Below, piece by piece: positions 1-9,119 of a DNA stretch of 45,323 bases. A program made the position numbers and the translations under genes. Position 1 is the stretch's first letter; every line of letters begins with the position of its first letter. The DNA comes from Deltaproteobacteria bacterium (GTDB lineage Bacteria; Desulfobacterota; Desulfobacteria; Desulfobacterales; G020354645), in NCBI GenBank assembly GCA_020354645.1, contig CP070652.1:1978899-2024221 (forward strand), in the 5' to 3' direction. The notes below the pieces were generated by a model, which ran no database searches, was not told where the DNA came from, and saw only the letters and a list, made by a program, of their open reading frames with translations.

Positions 1-225
1 GGTTTTTGCGAGCGCCATTGAGCATTTTGGGATAAAGACGCCGGCTGCAGCGGGGCGTAAAATCCGCCGGAGGGGGATGAAAATCAAAAACTGTCTGAGT
101 CCCGAGTACCGCCAGGCGGGCCGAGGTCGAGTTCTTTTGATTTAGCCCTGTGCAGTCCCGCTTTCAGCGGGATCCCCAAAATGGTCGCCGGCGCGAGCAA
201 ATGGCTTTCAAACTCCTGAAATGTT
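1..225. repeat. Dispersed repeat A, copy 1 (cut by window edge)
   Basis: This stretch is nearly identical to about 16423-16640, including the segments around the GAGCATTTTGGGAT motif, the hairpin CCCGCTTTCAGCGGG and the end AAATGGCTTTCAAAC. The second copy is bounded by 21-bp inverted repeats; here the left end lies outside the window and the right inverted repeat is missing, so this copy is degraded or truncated. I see no credible gene between 1 and 392. The open frames across it follow the repeat and have no coding support. Confidence 0.8.
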
Positions 226-311
226 CCGAAAAGCAATCTATCGGACCTTGCGGCAGGGCACTTCAAAAATCAAGGCTTATTTTTGCAACTCAGATAACCG
301 TGGATGATGGG

Positions 312-343
312 CAAAAAAAAGGCCCGTTTCAGATTCGGGCCGG
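312..343 (-). terminator. Rho-independent terminator of the first Hsp20 gene
   Basis: On the minus strand a GC-rich stem (GGCCCG pairing with CGGGCC, 321-341) is followed by a run of eight T. It lies about 50 bases after the stop codon of the Hsp20 gene at 393-842. Confidence 0.85.
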
Positions 344-392
344 TGATTGTGTAGATGGGCGGTTGGATAGAAGTAATTTAAGCCAAAGCGGT

Positions 393-842
393 TTAGTCTA
401 CATCAACGGTAACCTTTTTGGGTTTTTCCTCTTCCGGTCTCGGTATTTCTACTTCAAGGATACCGTCTTTAAATTTTGCTTTTACTTTTTCGGGCTGAAT
501 ACTTTGCTCCAAGTTGAAAGATCTCTGGAAGCTCCCAAAGCATCTTTCCCGGCGATAGTAATTTTCTTCGCCGACCTCCTTGTCTTCAGCCCGTTCCCCC
601 TTCAGGGTCAAAACATTGTCTTTGATTTCCACCGATACATCTTCCTTTTTTACCCCGGGAAGCTCCGCCTTTAATACGATCCCATTTTCCGATTCGTAGA
701 TATCCACCGCAGGTCGCCATGCGCAAAGCGATATGTCATCTTCCAGGTCTGTGCTCCGGGGGAAGGCGTCCTCGAATAATCGGTTGATCCGATCCTGTAA
801 AGCCGAGACGTTTCTGAATGGATCCCATCTTACCAGTGCCAT
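393..842 (-). CDS. Small heat shock protein, Hsp20/alpha-crystallin family
   Basis: ATP-independent holdase that binds unfolding proteins in the cytoplasm and passes them to ATP-driven chaperones. The 149-residue protein begins MALVRWDPF, the usual start of bacterial class A Hsp20. A short N-terminal region with an amphipathic helix (LQDRINRLFEDAF) precedes the alpha-crystallin domain (about residues 42-137), which contains the family motifs AELPGVKKEDV and FKDGILEVEIPR. The start at 842 is chosen over a longer frame because AGGAGG sits 8 bases upstream and the protein then starts like its family. It is transcribed divergently from a second Hsp20 gene at 1070. The family call is secure; clients are unknown. 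Confidence 0.96.
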   Translation of the reverse strand: MALVRWDPFRNVSALQDRINRLFEDAFPRSTDLEDDISLCAWRPAVDIYESENGIVLKAELPGVKKEDVSVEIKDNVLTLKGERAEDKEVGEENYYRRERCFGSFQRSFNLEQSIQPEKVKAKFKDGILEVEIPRPEEEKPKKVTVDVD

Positions 843-878
843 AATAATACCTCCTTTGTTGCCGGATTGCTTTACCAA

Positions 879-907
879 AAAATTAATCACCGGTCATACC
901 TTGTCAA
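879..907 (-). promoter_or_regulatory. Possible sigma-70 promoter for the first Hsp20 gene
   Basis: On the minus strand TTGACA (907-902) is followed after 16-17 bases by the A/T-rich TAATTT or AATTTT. It points to the Hsp20 start at 842, leaving a leader of about 30 bases. The -10 match is poor, so this is tentative. No CIRCE-type inverted repeat was found between the two Hsp20 genes. Confidence 0.4.
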
Positions 908-1069
908 GGTTCATGGCTGTCTGCATTTAGCGTGCTTTTATTCAAACTTCCCATTTCAAACATTACGCCACTGAATACTTTCTTTACAAATTATAGTTTC
1001 GATGTTAGGTTTAGCGGATATTTGAAAAGAGCCAGAGCAATCTTTAGCCTTTGGGAACAGGAGCCAAAA

Positions 1070-1522
1070 ATGGATTATATAAAAATACGATTTGGCAATG
1101 ATTTTGATCAGTTAACATCGAGGATCGAAAAAACTTTTGAGGAAATGTTTCGGCCGCGGCCAGCGAGTCCGATGTTTGCAACTGCAGAATGCACCTGGAC
1201 ACCGGCAATGGATATATACGAAACCCCGGAAGAGATATTTATCCGGGCCGAATTGGGCGGAGTAGATAAAGAGGATCTGGAAATTGAAATAAACAGCAAG
1301 GCCGTCAGATTATATGGAAAGCGAAGTGAAATACCCCGGGTAGCAAATGCCACATACAGGCTTGCCGAAATACAGTACGGAAAGTTTGAACGAATCCTTT
1401 TTCTACCGGTACCCATTGATACCGAGGTTGTATCATCATCATACGCAAATGGATTTCTAGAACTTCGACTTGTGAAACTTCCCCGTGAAAAAACTTACAA
1501 GATTCCCATTGACAGCAGCTAA
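1070..1522 (+). CDS. Small heat shock protein, divergent Hsp20 paralogue
   Basis: A 150-residue protein of the alpha-crystallin family, presumably a holdase. The core domain (about residues 45-145) has the recognisable segments WTPAMDIYETPEEIFIRAEL, GVDKEDLEIEI and NGFLELRLVK. It is clearly different from the neighbour at 393-842: the N-terminus starts MDYIKIRFGNDF and the C-terminus KTYKIPIDSS carries an I-x-I-like IPI motif that the neighbour lacks. The start at 1070 is preceded by AGGAG at the right distance; a longer frame from 932 lacks a site and family similarity. Two unlike Hsp20 proteins side by side often form mixed oligomers, but that is only inference here. lon follows 86 bases downstream on the same strand. 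Confidence 0.93.
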   Translation: MDYIKIRFGNDFDQLTSRIEKTFEEMFRPRPASPMFATAECTWTPAMDIYETPEEIFIRAELGGVDKEDLEIEINSKAVRLYGKRSEIPRVANATYRLAEIQYGKFERILFLPVPIDTEVVSSSYANGFLELRLVKLPREKTYKIPIDSS

Positions 1523-1608
1523 TGAAAACGGAGGCCACTCTCTCCTACACTCACGTTTAGGAGCAATCCATAAACTCGAACGATTTAATCAATTCGCCGG
1601 AGGAACGT

Positions 1609-3957
1609 ATGGCAGACCAGCAGCCAACACCTGAAATCAGCAGCGAAAATATTCCGAAAATTCTACCCATCCTACCCCTGTTTGACACAGCGCTTTATCC
1701 CAAAATGGTCTTACCGCTCGTTGTTATGCAAGGGGAGTCTATTCAGCTGATTGACGAGGCAATGTCCAAAGATCGAATCATTGGACTTGTGGTTGCCAAA
1801 AAGCAGATACGGGAAACCCCCTATCCCAAAGAGGATTTGTTTGCGATCGGCACCAGCGCACTGATTCTCAAAATGGCCAAAACCCAGGACAATCGCGCCC
1901 AGCTTCTGGTTCAAGGATTGAACAGATTCAGGGTAATTTCTTTCAAAGACGACAAACCCTATCTCCAGGCCCAGGTGGAGCATTTGAAAGAAATAGAGAA
2001 AAAGGACAATGAAACCGAGGCACTGATGTCCAACCTGGTCGGCTTGTTTATCAAGATCGTCGAGCTATCACCAGGGTTACCCCAGGAAATCGGTGGTATG
2101 GCCAAAAACATAAAAGAGGCCGGCATCCTGGCAGATATGATTGCATCCACAATCAATATATCTACCGAAGACAAACAAAAAGTTCTGGAAATCGAAGATA
2201 TAAAAGCACGACTTAAAGAAGTAACCCGGCTCGCCAACCATCAGCTGCAAATACTGGAACTTGGCAACAAGATTCAATCCCAGGTTAGGGGCGACATGGA
2301 AAAAAGCCAGCGGGAATATTACTTGCGCCAGCAACTTAAAGCCATTCAGGAGGAATTGGGTGAAACAGATGAAACCCACGTCGAAATTGAAGAATACAGG
2401 GCTAAAATTGAAGAGAAAAATCTACCCGAAGAAGCAAAAAAAGAGGCTGAGCGTGAATTAGGCCGCCTTTCCCGCATGCACCCGTCTTCGGCCGAATATA
2501 CGGTTGCACTGACTTACCTGGATTGGGTCAGTTCTCTTCCCTGGCATGAAAGTACCGAAGACACATTGGACATTAAAAAGGCCAGAAAAATCTTGGACGA
2601 AGACCATTATGGGCTCGAAAAACCCAAAAAGAGAATCATCGAATTCCTTGCGGTCCGTAAACTGAAACCGGAATCAAAAGGTCCGATTCTGTGCTTTGCC
2701 GGTCCTCCCGGCACCGGCAAGACATCTTTGGGTCGTTCAATTGCCCGGGCCTTAAATCGCAAATTTCATCGCATCTCCTTGGGCGGTGTCCGGGATGAAG
2801 CTGAGATTAGAGGTCACCGGCGCACCTATGTCGGGGCGCTCCCCGGGCGCATTATCCAGGGAATTCGTCGGGCGGGATCGAATAATCCGGTTTTTATGCT
2901 GGATGAAATCGACAAAGTTGGAAGCGATTTTCGGGGCGATCCATCATCTGCGCTACTGGAAGTTCTGGATCCGGAACAAAACTTTTCCTTTTCCGACCAC
3001 TATTTGGATGTGCCGTTTGACTTATCCAAGGTGATGTTCATCACCACGGCCAACATACTTGACACCATCCCACCGGCACTGCGAGACAGAATGGAAGTTT
3101 TGGAACTCTTGGGATATACCGAAGATGAAAAGATCAAGATTGCAAACCGTTATCTCATACCCCGTCAGCGCAGCGCTCACGGATTAAAGTCGCATCAAAT
3201 TTCCATTACCAATGGCGCCATCCGGCAAATTATTTCAGGCTATACCCGCGAGGCTGGTTTGAGAAATCTTGAGCGTGGAATCGCTGCGATTTGCCGGGGG
3301 GTTGCCAGTGAAATCGCCTCGGACGAAGCCAAGTCCGTAACCATTAAAGTTCAGAATGTTCCTAAATACCTTGGGCCTGTTCGATTCAGTTCGGAGATGA
3401 AAACAAGAATTTCAAATCCCGGCGTGGCTTTGGGTCTGGCATGGACGCAAGCCGGCGGGGATCTTTTATTTATAGAAGCCACGGCGATGAATGGAAATAA
3501 AGGATTGACTTTAACCGGCCAACTCGGGGAAGTAATGAAAGAATCTGCAACCGCGGCCCTGAGCTTTATACGGTCTAATGCTAAATCTCTGGGGATAGCA
3601 GAAGATTTTTTTGACACCCACGATATTCACATTCACGTTCCGGCGGGCGCTATTCCAAAAGATGGACCATCTGCCGGTGTCACCATTCTGACCGCCTTGA
3701 CATCTCTTTTAACCCATAAGGCCATCAAAAAAGATCTGGCCATGACCGGTGAAATTACATTGCGGGGGCAGGTACTGCCGGTTGGCGGCATAAAGGAAAA
3801 AGTTCTGGCGGCCCACCGGGCGGGCATCAAGACCATTATTCTGCCGGACTGGAATAAGAAGGACCTGGAAGATATTCCTAAAAAAGTTCAGAAAGAAATT
3901 GAATTTCATTTTGTTACCAAAATGATGGATGTTTTAAAAATTGCCCTCGATAACTAA
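1609..3957 (+). CDS. lon: ATP-dependent protease Lon
   Basis: Hexameric cytoplasmic AAA+ serine protease that degrades misfolded and regulatory proteins. The 782-residue length is normal. Order of domains: N-terminal LON substrate-binding domain (about 16-205, [14 protein letters not shown]), coiled linker (205-300), AAA+ module with Walker A GPPGTGKT (365-372) and Walker B LDEID (431-435), then the protease domain with the Ser-Lys dyad, S688 in DGPSAG and K731 in [15 protein letters not shown] lies 6 bases before the ATG. It follows the second Hsp20 gene closely, so the two may be co-transcribed. A Lon next to small heat shock proteins fits the proteostasis theme of the window. Nothing is missing. 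Confidence 0.98.
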   Translation: MADQQPTPEISSENIPKILPILPLFDTALYPKMVLPLVVMQGESIQLIDEAMSKDRIIGLVVAKKQIRETPYPKEDLFAIGTSALILKMAKTQDNRAQLLVQGLNRFRVISFKDDKPYLQAQVEHLKEIEKKDNETEALMSNLVGLFIKIVELSPGLPQEIGGMAKNIKEAGILADMIASTINISTEDKQKVLEIEDIKARLKEVTRLANHQLQILELGNKIQSQVRGDMEKSQREYYLRQQLKAIQEELGETDETHVEIEEYRAKIEEKNLPEEAKKEAERELGRLSRMHPSSAEYTVALTYLDWVSSLPWHESTEDTLDIKKARKILDEDHYGLEKPKKRIIEFLAVRKLKPESKGPILCFAGPPGTGKTSLGRSIARALNRKFHRISLGGVRDEAEIRGHRRTYVGALPGRIIQGIRRAGSNNPVFMLDEIDKVGSDFRGDPSSALLEVLDPEQNFSFSDHYLDVPFDLSKVMFITTANILDTIPPALRDRMEVLELLGYTEDEKIKIANRYLIPRQRSAHGLKSHQISITNGAIRQIISGYTREAGLRNLERGIAAICRGVASEIASDEAKSVTIKVQNVPKYLGPVRFSSEMKTRISNPGVALGLAWTQAGGDLLFIEATAMNGNKGLTLTGQLGEVMKESATAALSFIRSNAKSLGIAEDFFDTHDIHIHVPAGAIPKDGPSAGVTILTALTSLLTHKAIKKDLAMTGEITLRGQVLPVGGIKEKVLAAHRAGIKTIILPDWNKKDLEDIPKKVQKEIEFHFVTKMMDVLKIALDN

Positions 3958-3998
3958 GTCTCGAAACTTCTGCAGCTTTAAGCCGGTCATGAGGCGGC

Positions 3999-4760
3999 AT
4001 GATTCAAATGGGAAAAAAGCACAAATTCATACCCTGGATATCGGTTGCACTGGCTTCTTTGGGTATTTTGCTTGTTAACGGCTGTGCAAAATCAAAGCTG
4101 GAAAGTCATTATACACCTGCCAGCAAGCCTTATAAAGCCATGGGAAAATGGTATCAACCCCGGAGCCATTCGGTTGGTTTTCGCCAAACCGGTTTGGCTT
4201 CATGGTATGGAGAGGATTTTCATGGCAAAAAAACTGCTAATGGTGAAATCTATGACATGTATGCCATAACGGCCGCCCATAAAACCCTGCCGTTTAATAC
4301 CTATGTAAGGGTAAAGAATCTTAAAAATGATCACAAGCTGGATGTCAGAATTAATGATCGGGGGCCGTTTGTCCGCGGCAGAATAATTGATCTTTCTTAT
4401 ACCGCAGCCAAAAAACTCGGAATAGTTGGGCCGGGAACCGCTCCAGTTGAAATCGTTGCCCTGGGCATGATCGCGGATGCTCCCACACAAAAGGGTGAAC
4501 CCCAATCATACGATCCCGTTGACTATCAGAAAGGCAATTTTACATTTCAGGTCGGCGCCTTTTTAGACCAGCAAAACGCGGAACGGCTTAAGGCCAAACT
4601 TGCCAAAACCTATGTAAATGCCCACATTGCAACCTACCAGAGTGGAGAAAAAACGTATTACCGGGTAAGGGTCGGCAAATTCAATACCTTGAAAAAGGCA
4701 ATGGAATATGAAAAAAACCTGATGGCAGACGGTTATGAGCCGATTATTGTTGCAGAATAG
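3999..4760 (+). CDS. rlpA: RlpA-like lipoprotein with DPBB and SPOR domains
   Basis: Septal-ring lipoprotein, a lytic transglycosylase acting on denuded peptidoglycan glycan strands in characterised relatives. The N-terminus has a hydrophobic signal ending in a lipobox-like LVNGC with the candidate lipidated Cys at 29. A double-psi beta-barrel domain (about 66-160) begins with ASWYGEDFHGKKTANGE and contains the INDRGPF segment, with the Asp proposed as catalytic. A C-terminal SPOR domain (about 178-253, FTFQVGAFLDQQNA) should bind septal peptidoglycan. The ATG at 3999 follows GAGGCGG; a second ATG at 4008 would also serve. gmhB follows after 6 bases, suggesting one transcript. Confidence 0.93.
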   Translation: MIQMGKKHKFIPWISVALASLGILLVNGCAKSKLESHYTPASKPYKAMGKWYQPRSHSVGFRQTGLASWYGEDFHGKKTANGEIYDMYAITAAHKTLPFNTYVRVKNLKNDHKLDVRINDRGPFVRGRIIDLSYTAAKKLGIVGPGTAPVEIVALGMIADAPTQKGEPQSYDPVDYQKGNFTFQVGAFLDQQNAERLKAKLAKTYVNAHIATYQSGEKTYYRVRVGKFNTLKKAMEYEKNLMADGYEPIIVAE

Positions 4761-4766
4761 ACATCC

Positions 4767-5339
4767 GTGATAAACAAGCAAAAACTTGAAAAAGTTGTTT
4801 TTTTGGACCGCGATGGTGTTATCAATCGTGATTCTCCGGATTATATAAAAAGCTGGTCCGAATTCGAATTCCTGCCCGGCAGCCTCAATGCGATACGGCA
4901 ACTAACCTCAAACGGATTTGCCACCATTGTTATCACCAACCAATCAGCTGTTAACCGCCATCTTATCACCAAAGAAGGTCTAGAGGATATGCATCGGATG
5001 ATGGAAAAACACATCCAAATGCGGGGCGGTCGCATCAATGACATCTTTTACTGCCCACACACACCTGAAGACGCCTGTGGTTGCCGAAAACCCAAACCGG
5101 GATTGATTTACAAGGCCAGGGATATTTACCAGATAAATCTGGATGGCTCGACATTGATTGGCGACAGCGCAAGGGACATTGAATGTGCCCGCAATGCCGG
5201 CTGTGGTCACGCAGTACTGGTGAGAACCGGATACGGCAAAGAAGCGGAAATGAAATTGTCTCAAAAAGGAATTTCTGTGGATTACGTCGCTGAGAATCTA
5301 TATGACGCAACCCTGTGGATATTGGGCCTTCATTTCTAA
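4767..5339 (+). CDS. gmhB: D-glycero-D-manno-heptose 1,7-bisphosphate 7-phosphatase (HAD superfamily)
   Basis: Removes the 7-phosphate from heptose 1,7-bisphosphate in synthesis of ADP-heptose for the LPS inner core. The 190-residue protein has the HAD motif DRDGVINRD (nucleophile D14, acid/base D16), the ITNQS motif II, the GmhB-type zinc loop C96-x-H98...C104-x-C106, the lysine in CRKPKPG and the late acidic motif GDSARDIE. The start is a GTG at 4767; no ATG lies between the previous stop and the catalytic motif, so GTG is likely though the ribosome site is weak. It sits between rlpA and recD2 with almost no gaps. Histidinol-phosphatase-like HADs share this fold, but the zinc loop favours GmhB. 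Confidence 0.92.
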   Translation: MINKQKLEKVVFLDRDGVINRDSPDYIKSWSEFEFLPGSLNAIRQLTSNGFATIVITNQSAVNRHLITKEGLEDMHRMMEKHIQMRGGRINDIFYCPHTPEDACGCRKPKPGLIYKARDIYQINLDGSTLIGDSARDIECARNAGCGHAVLVRTGYGKEAEMKLSQKGISVDYVAENLYDATLWILGLHF

Positions 5340-5340
5340 A

Positions 5341-7539
5341 ATGCACCCCCAAAGACCAAAATCCCATCCCTTGACCACCATCGAAGGCCACCTGGAAAAG
5401 ATCACCTATTATAACGCGGAAAGCCTCTACACCATTGCCAAACTCAAAACTGAAAAAAACCGAATTCCGGTGACCATCGTGGGATACCTCCCGCAACCCA
5501 ATCCCGGCGAAACCCTGAGAATATCCGGAATCTGGGAAACCCATCCCAGATACGGACAGCAATTCAGACTGGTATCCTATGAGGTCATTTTACCGGCAAC
5601 TGTAGCCGAGATTAAAGCGTATTTGGAAGCCGGCTTTATCAAGGGAGTCGGCCCCAAAACGGTTTCCAGAATTGTAGAGCACTTTAAGTCAAAGGCACTT
5701 GAAATTATTGAAAAAAAACCGGAAAAACTGGCTGAAGTCAAGGGCATCGGAAAAGACACGGCAACCCGCATACATAAGGCCTGGAAAGAGCATCACGCCG
5801 CAAGGGCTCTGATGCAATTTCTGCAGGAAAATGGTGTTAAAGCCGCATGGAGTTCAAAAATAATTAAAACCTATGGTGTCGATGCCCTGGAAGTCCTTCG
5901 TAATGATCCTTACCGTCTGGCGAACGACATTCCAAGAATAGGGTTTTTTATCGCCGACACGATCGCCCGGAGAACCGGCGCCATACTAAATGATTCGGAA
6001 AGGGCCAAAGCATGCGTCATGCACCTGCTGCAAAATTTTGCCGAGGCCGGCAATATTTTTATATATGAAGATCAGGCCATCTACCGCTGTGAACATCTTT
6101 TTCAGCTTGCGTGGGAAGATACCCGCCAGGCAATTCAAAGCCTTGTGGAATCAAAAGAGCTGATCATCGAGGCTGTTGGAGATGATCCGAATAACCGCGG
6201 CATATTTTTAAAACCGCTTTATCAAGCGGAAGTCGGTATCGCCCACAGGCTGAAAGCCTTGCTGTCAAACCCGGTCAGGGATCCGGAGCTTGATCCGGAT
6301 CAACTTGCATCGGAAGTACTCAAAAAACTGGCGATCAAACTCTCTTCGGAACAAATCGGGGTTCTGCAGGGTATCTTTTCTCATCGGTTGGCCATCATTA
6401 CCGGAGGACCCGGTACAGGCAAAACAACCCTTATAAGAGCGATCGCTGCTGTGGTAGAAGCTCTCGGCAAAAAAGTACTCTTGACTGCCCCAACCGGCAG
6501 AGCCGCCAGACGCCTTTCCCAGATAACCGGGGGGAAAACCGCAACCATCCACAGGCTTTTGCGATACAATCCAATAGGCAAAAGTTTTGAAAGAAACCAG
6601 AACAACCCTTTGGGGGGTGACACTGTAATTGTCGATGAAGCCTCGATGGTTGACACCCCCCTTATGTATCACCTGCTCAATGCGATCTGGGTAGGTGCCA
6701 GTCTGATTCTGGTCGGTGATGTTTTTCAGCTTCCATCTGTCGGTCCCGGTAACATGCTGGCGGATTTGATTGGTTCTAAAATAATCAAAACTTACGAATT
6801 AAAAGAGATATTCAGACAAACCCATGAAAGCCCTATTGTTATCAACGCACACAAAGTCCGCCGAGGTGAATTCCCGGACATAAAAAAATCTGCCGTTGGC
6901 GATGAACTTTCTGAATTTTATTTTATCGAACAAAATCATCCCGACACCGTCGTGAATATCATTGTTGAATTATGTACCCGCAAAATTCCTCAATACTTTG
7001 CTATTGATCCGGTGGATGACATTCAGGTTCTCTCTCCCATGCACAAAGGCACGGTGGGTACTTACAACCTCAACCAAGTACTCCAGGAAACCTTGAACCC
7101 AAATCCCGACATGATCAGAGTAATGGAAAACCGTTTCAAGCTTGGTGACAAGGTCATGCACCTGAAAAACAACTATCAAAAAGAGGTTTTCAACGGTGAT
7201 ATCGGAAGAATTAGCGAAATTGACCGCAAAAATGGAACGCTATCTGTAAACTATGATGACCGAATAGTAAGTTACGATTTCTCGGAAACAGACGAAATAG
7301 CCCTGGCTTATGCTATCTCGGTGCACAAATCACAGGGGTCGGAATATCCCGCTGTTATTATCCCATTAATGACGCAGCATTATGCACTGCTTTATAGAAA
7401 TCTCCTGTATACCGCAATAACACGGGGTAAAAAACTCGTAATCTTGATCGGTATGCATAAAGCCCTGGCCATGGCATTAAAAAACGATATGCCCGGCCAA
7501 CGTCTTTCAAGTCTGGCAAGCCGGTTGATGATGTCTTAA
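5341..7539 (+). CDS. recD2: ATP-dependent RecD-like DNA helicase, RecD2 family
   Basis: 5'-3' DNA helicase of superfamily 1B found in bacteria lacking RecBCD; in characterised species it acts in repair and fork maintenance. The 732-residue protein has an N-terminal OB-like domain (about 5-90), helix-hairpin-helix regions (GFIKGVGPKTVSRI and KGIGKDTATRI), then Walker A GGPGTGKTT (near 354-362), the DEAD-like VDEASMVD (near 430) and motif VI in AYAISVHKSQGSEYP (near 657-671). I place the start at the ATG at 5341, one base after the gmhB stop; the longer frame from 5302 overlaps gmhB without support. Translation is probably coupled to gmhB. Confidence 0.95.
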   Translation: MHPQRPKSHPLTTIEGHLEKITYYNAESLYTIAKLKTEKNRIPVTIVGYLPQPNPGETLRISGIWETHPRYGQQFRLVSYEVILPATVAEIKAYLEAGFIKGVGPKTVSRIVEHFKSKALEIIEKKPEKLAEVKGIGKDTATRIHKAWKEHHAARALMQFLQENGVKAAWSSKIIKTYGVDALEVLRNDPYRLANDIPRIGFFIADTIARRTGAILNDSERAKACVMHLLQNFAEAGNIFIYEDQAIYRCEHLFQLAWEDTRQAIQSLVESKELIIEAVGDDPNNRGIFLKPLYQAEVGIAHRLKALLSNPVRDPELDPDQLASEVLKKLAIKLSSEQIGVLQGIFSHRLAIITGGPGTGKTTLIRAIAAVVEALGKKVLLTAPTGRAARRLSQITGGKTATIHRLLRYNPIGKSFERNQNNPLGGDTVIVDEASMVDTPLMYHLLNAIWVGASLILVGDVFQLPSVGPGNMLADLIGSKIIKTYELKEIFRQTHESPIVINAHKVRRGEFPDIKKSAVGDELSEFYFIEQNHPDTVVNIIVELCTRKIPQYFAIDPVDDIQVLSPMHKGTVGTYNLNQVLQETLNPNPDMIRVMENRFKLGDKVMHLKNNYQKEVFNGDIGRISEIDRKNGTLSVNYDDRIVSYDFSETDEIALAYAISVHKSQGSEYPAVIIPLMTQHYALLYRNLLYTAITRGKKLVILIGMHKALAMALKNDMPGQRLSSLASRLMMS

Positions 7540-7594
7540 GGGAAGGTCAAATTAAAGGAGAAAGGCCAGAAAGGTACCCGGACGCCCTTGCAGG

Positions 7595-8014
7595 CTAAGA
7601 ATCTGTATCCGGTGGTGTCGAGATGGGAAGCTTGAAAAATTGAACCCCTTCTTTCTTCAAGATTTTTTCTTCTTCTGCCGAGCTGACGCCCCTGATATTT
7701 TTTGGTTCCGTGACACCGTAATGGATTTTTAGGGCTTCTTTGGCGAAATCGCAACCCACATCTTCAAAATTCTTTTCCACATAATCCACGATGCTTTTAC
7801 CAAGTTGCGCCAGTTGGGTCTGTTGCTGGTGGCTAATTGCTGCAGGCTGAGAAGTCTTGATGGCAAAGGTGGACGGGAGCCTGGCAACATTGGTATCGTT
7901 GCAAACCGGGCAGGCAATTAGATCTTTTTTTTTCTGTTCGCGGTATGCCTTTTCATCTTCAAACCAGCCTTCAAACGAATGGCCGGCGGCACACTGCAAA
8001 TCATAAGCAATCAT
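7595..8014 (-). CDS. DUF1178 family protein with N-terminal zinc ribbon
   Basis: A 139-residue protein of unknown function. It starts MIAYDLQCAAGHSFEGWF and carries CxxxH and CPVC motifs that form a rubredoxin-like zinc ribbon (residues about 8-45); this is the signature of the DUF1178 family, related to FmdB-type regulators. The middle (SKS-free, Q-rich) is low complexity, and the conserved C-terminal part contains DYVEKNFEDVGCDFAKEALKIHYG. The start at 8014 is chosen because the family begins with MI-YDL; a TTG upstream would add nine residues. It is convergent with recD2. The function cannot be stated. Confidence 0.88.
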   Translation of the reverse strand: MIAYDLQCAAGHSFEGWFEDEKAYREQKKKDLIACPVCNDTNVARLPSTFAIKTSQPAAISHQQQTQLAQLGKSIVDYVEKNFEDVGCDFAKEALKIHYGVTEPKNIRGVSSAEEEKILKKEGVQFFKLPISTPPDTDS

Positions 8015-8131
8015 CAAATAATACCCAAAAATATTACCCAAAAATTTTTGCTACAGTAAGACTACAGTAGGAATTGATGATAAATAACCGTACTAAAATT
8101 ATCATATATTTCAAGTTTTTCAAAGAAATTG

Positions 8132-8162
8132 TTGACAGATTAAGTTTTACAAACGCTATAAT
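8132..8162 (+). promoter_or_regulatory. Sigma-70-like promoter for the SH3-anchor gene
   Basis: TTGACA (8132-8137) and a perfect TATAAT (8157-8162) are separated by 19 bases. The spacing is longer than ideal but both hexamers are perfect. The start codon lies at 8223, giving a leader of about 50 bases. Confidence 0.6.
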
Positions 8163-8222
8163 AGAAAGTAATATTAAGTTTGAGATTCGTCAATACTTTT
8201 GATTGCAGGAGATAGCTTAACC

Positions 8223-8894
8223 ATGGAAATCAAGAGAAAATTGCTTTTGGCAACCGGATTTTGTCTGATGCTGTTTCTGTTCTCGAATCTGACACAGGCG
8301 GAAACCATGTATGTCACGGATGTCTTAAAATTAGCCCTGCGGTCCGACAAAGGCTCCGACCAGAATATAATCGCAGTGGTAACTTCCGGTCAGATAGTTG
8401 AAGTTTTCCAAATCGATGACAACTGGGCCCGGGTCAGTCTGCCTAACGGAAAAGAAGGATGGGTTCTCAGTCGATACCTGACCCCCCGGAAAACTCATGG
8501 AGTCATACTGGAAAGTCTGGAAAAAAACCATAAAGCCCTCAAGGATCAGCTCGCCGAGGTGCTGGATGAAAATAGCCAGCTCACAAAGGAAAACAAAAGA
8601 CTTCTCGATAGGCTAAAACAACTGGAAATAAGCGTTGAAGAAAGTAGTAAATCTTTCGAGAATTTGAAAACAGAAGCTGCGGGTTATTTAGACCTTAAGA
8701 CAAAATTCGAACGAACAGTAGCCCAGTTTTCCGAACAGGCTCAAAAATCAGAGAAATTGAAAGAAGAAATAGAAAGGCTCGAGACGCGTCAAATGATCCG
8801 GTGGTTTTTAACCGGTGCCGGGGTGCTTCTCTTTGGTATCATCATCGGTTTCAGCGCCAAGCGCCAGCGGCGCAAATCCTCCTTGCGAGTATAA
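8223..8894 (+). CDS. SH3 and anchor domain protein (TIGR04211-like)
   Basis: A predicted exported membrane-anchored protein of 223 residues. It has a signal peptide (about 1-26, ending at TQAE), a bacterial SH3 domain (about 27-92, with GWVLSRYL at its end), a long coiled coil (about 100-195) and one C-terminal transmembrane helix (about 196-216) followed by a basic tail KRQRRKSS. This architecture matches the SH3-and-anchor family TIGR04211, whose E. coli member is YgiM. It probably sits in the inner membrane with the SH3 domain in the periplasm, binding the cell wall. AGGAG lies 11 bases before the ATG at 8223; the upstream TTG is less likely. Confidence 0.85.
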   Translation: MEIKRKLLLATGFCLMLFLFSNLTQAETMYVTDVLKLALRSDKGSDQNIIAVVTSGQIVEVFQIDDNWARVSLPNGKEGWVLSRYLTPRKTHGVILESLEKNHKALKDQLAEVLDENSQLTKENKRLLDRLKQLEISVEESSKSFENLKTEAAGYLDLKTKFERTVAQFSEQAQKSEKLKEEIERLETRQMIRWFLTGAGVLLFGIIIGFSAKRQRRKSSLRV

Positions 8895-8945
8895 ACCGCC
8901 ACATTTATCATTTCAGCCGGTCATTTAAACAACGATTAAATAAAT

Positions 8946-8974
8946 GCGGGGTCGGGGAGTTTTTTTGACCCCTC
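8946..8974. mobile_element. 29-bp MITE remnant with 8-bp target duplication
   Basis: The 29 bases GCGGGGTCGGGGAG...GACCCCTC consist only of the two ends of the MITE family seen at 14123-14304, 39923-40136 and 44914-45127. They are flanked by perfect direct repeats AAATAAAT (8938-8945 and 8975-8982), so this looks like an inserted copy that lost its interior. It sits between the SH3 gene and the MscS gene. Confidence 0.75.
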
Positions 8975-9119
8975 AAATAAATACCTGCACCCCCTCGTAT
9001 ACCCTGAAATTTAAGCCTTCCCCTTGTGATGACGTGCGGTAGTCTGGTATAGCACAATAAATCCGGAATATTGCATTTCACGTCTGCCCAAATAAAGACA
9101 GATATAAGGAACCCAAGCA

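Noticed and set aside
150..674. Plus-strand open frame of 174 codons at the left edge
   Set aside because: It runs through repeat A and then antisense to the Hsp20 gene; no ribosome site and no family similarity.
5302..5340. Upstream start for RecD2 overlapping gmhB
   Set aside because: The extension is not family-like, and the ATG at 5341 directly after the gmhB stop fits coupled translation.
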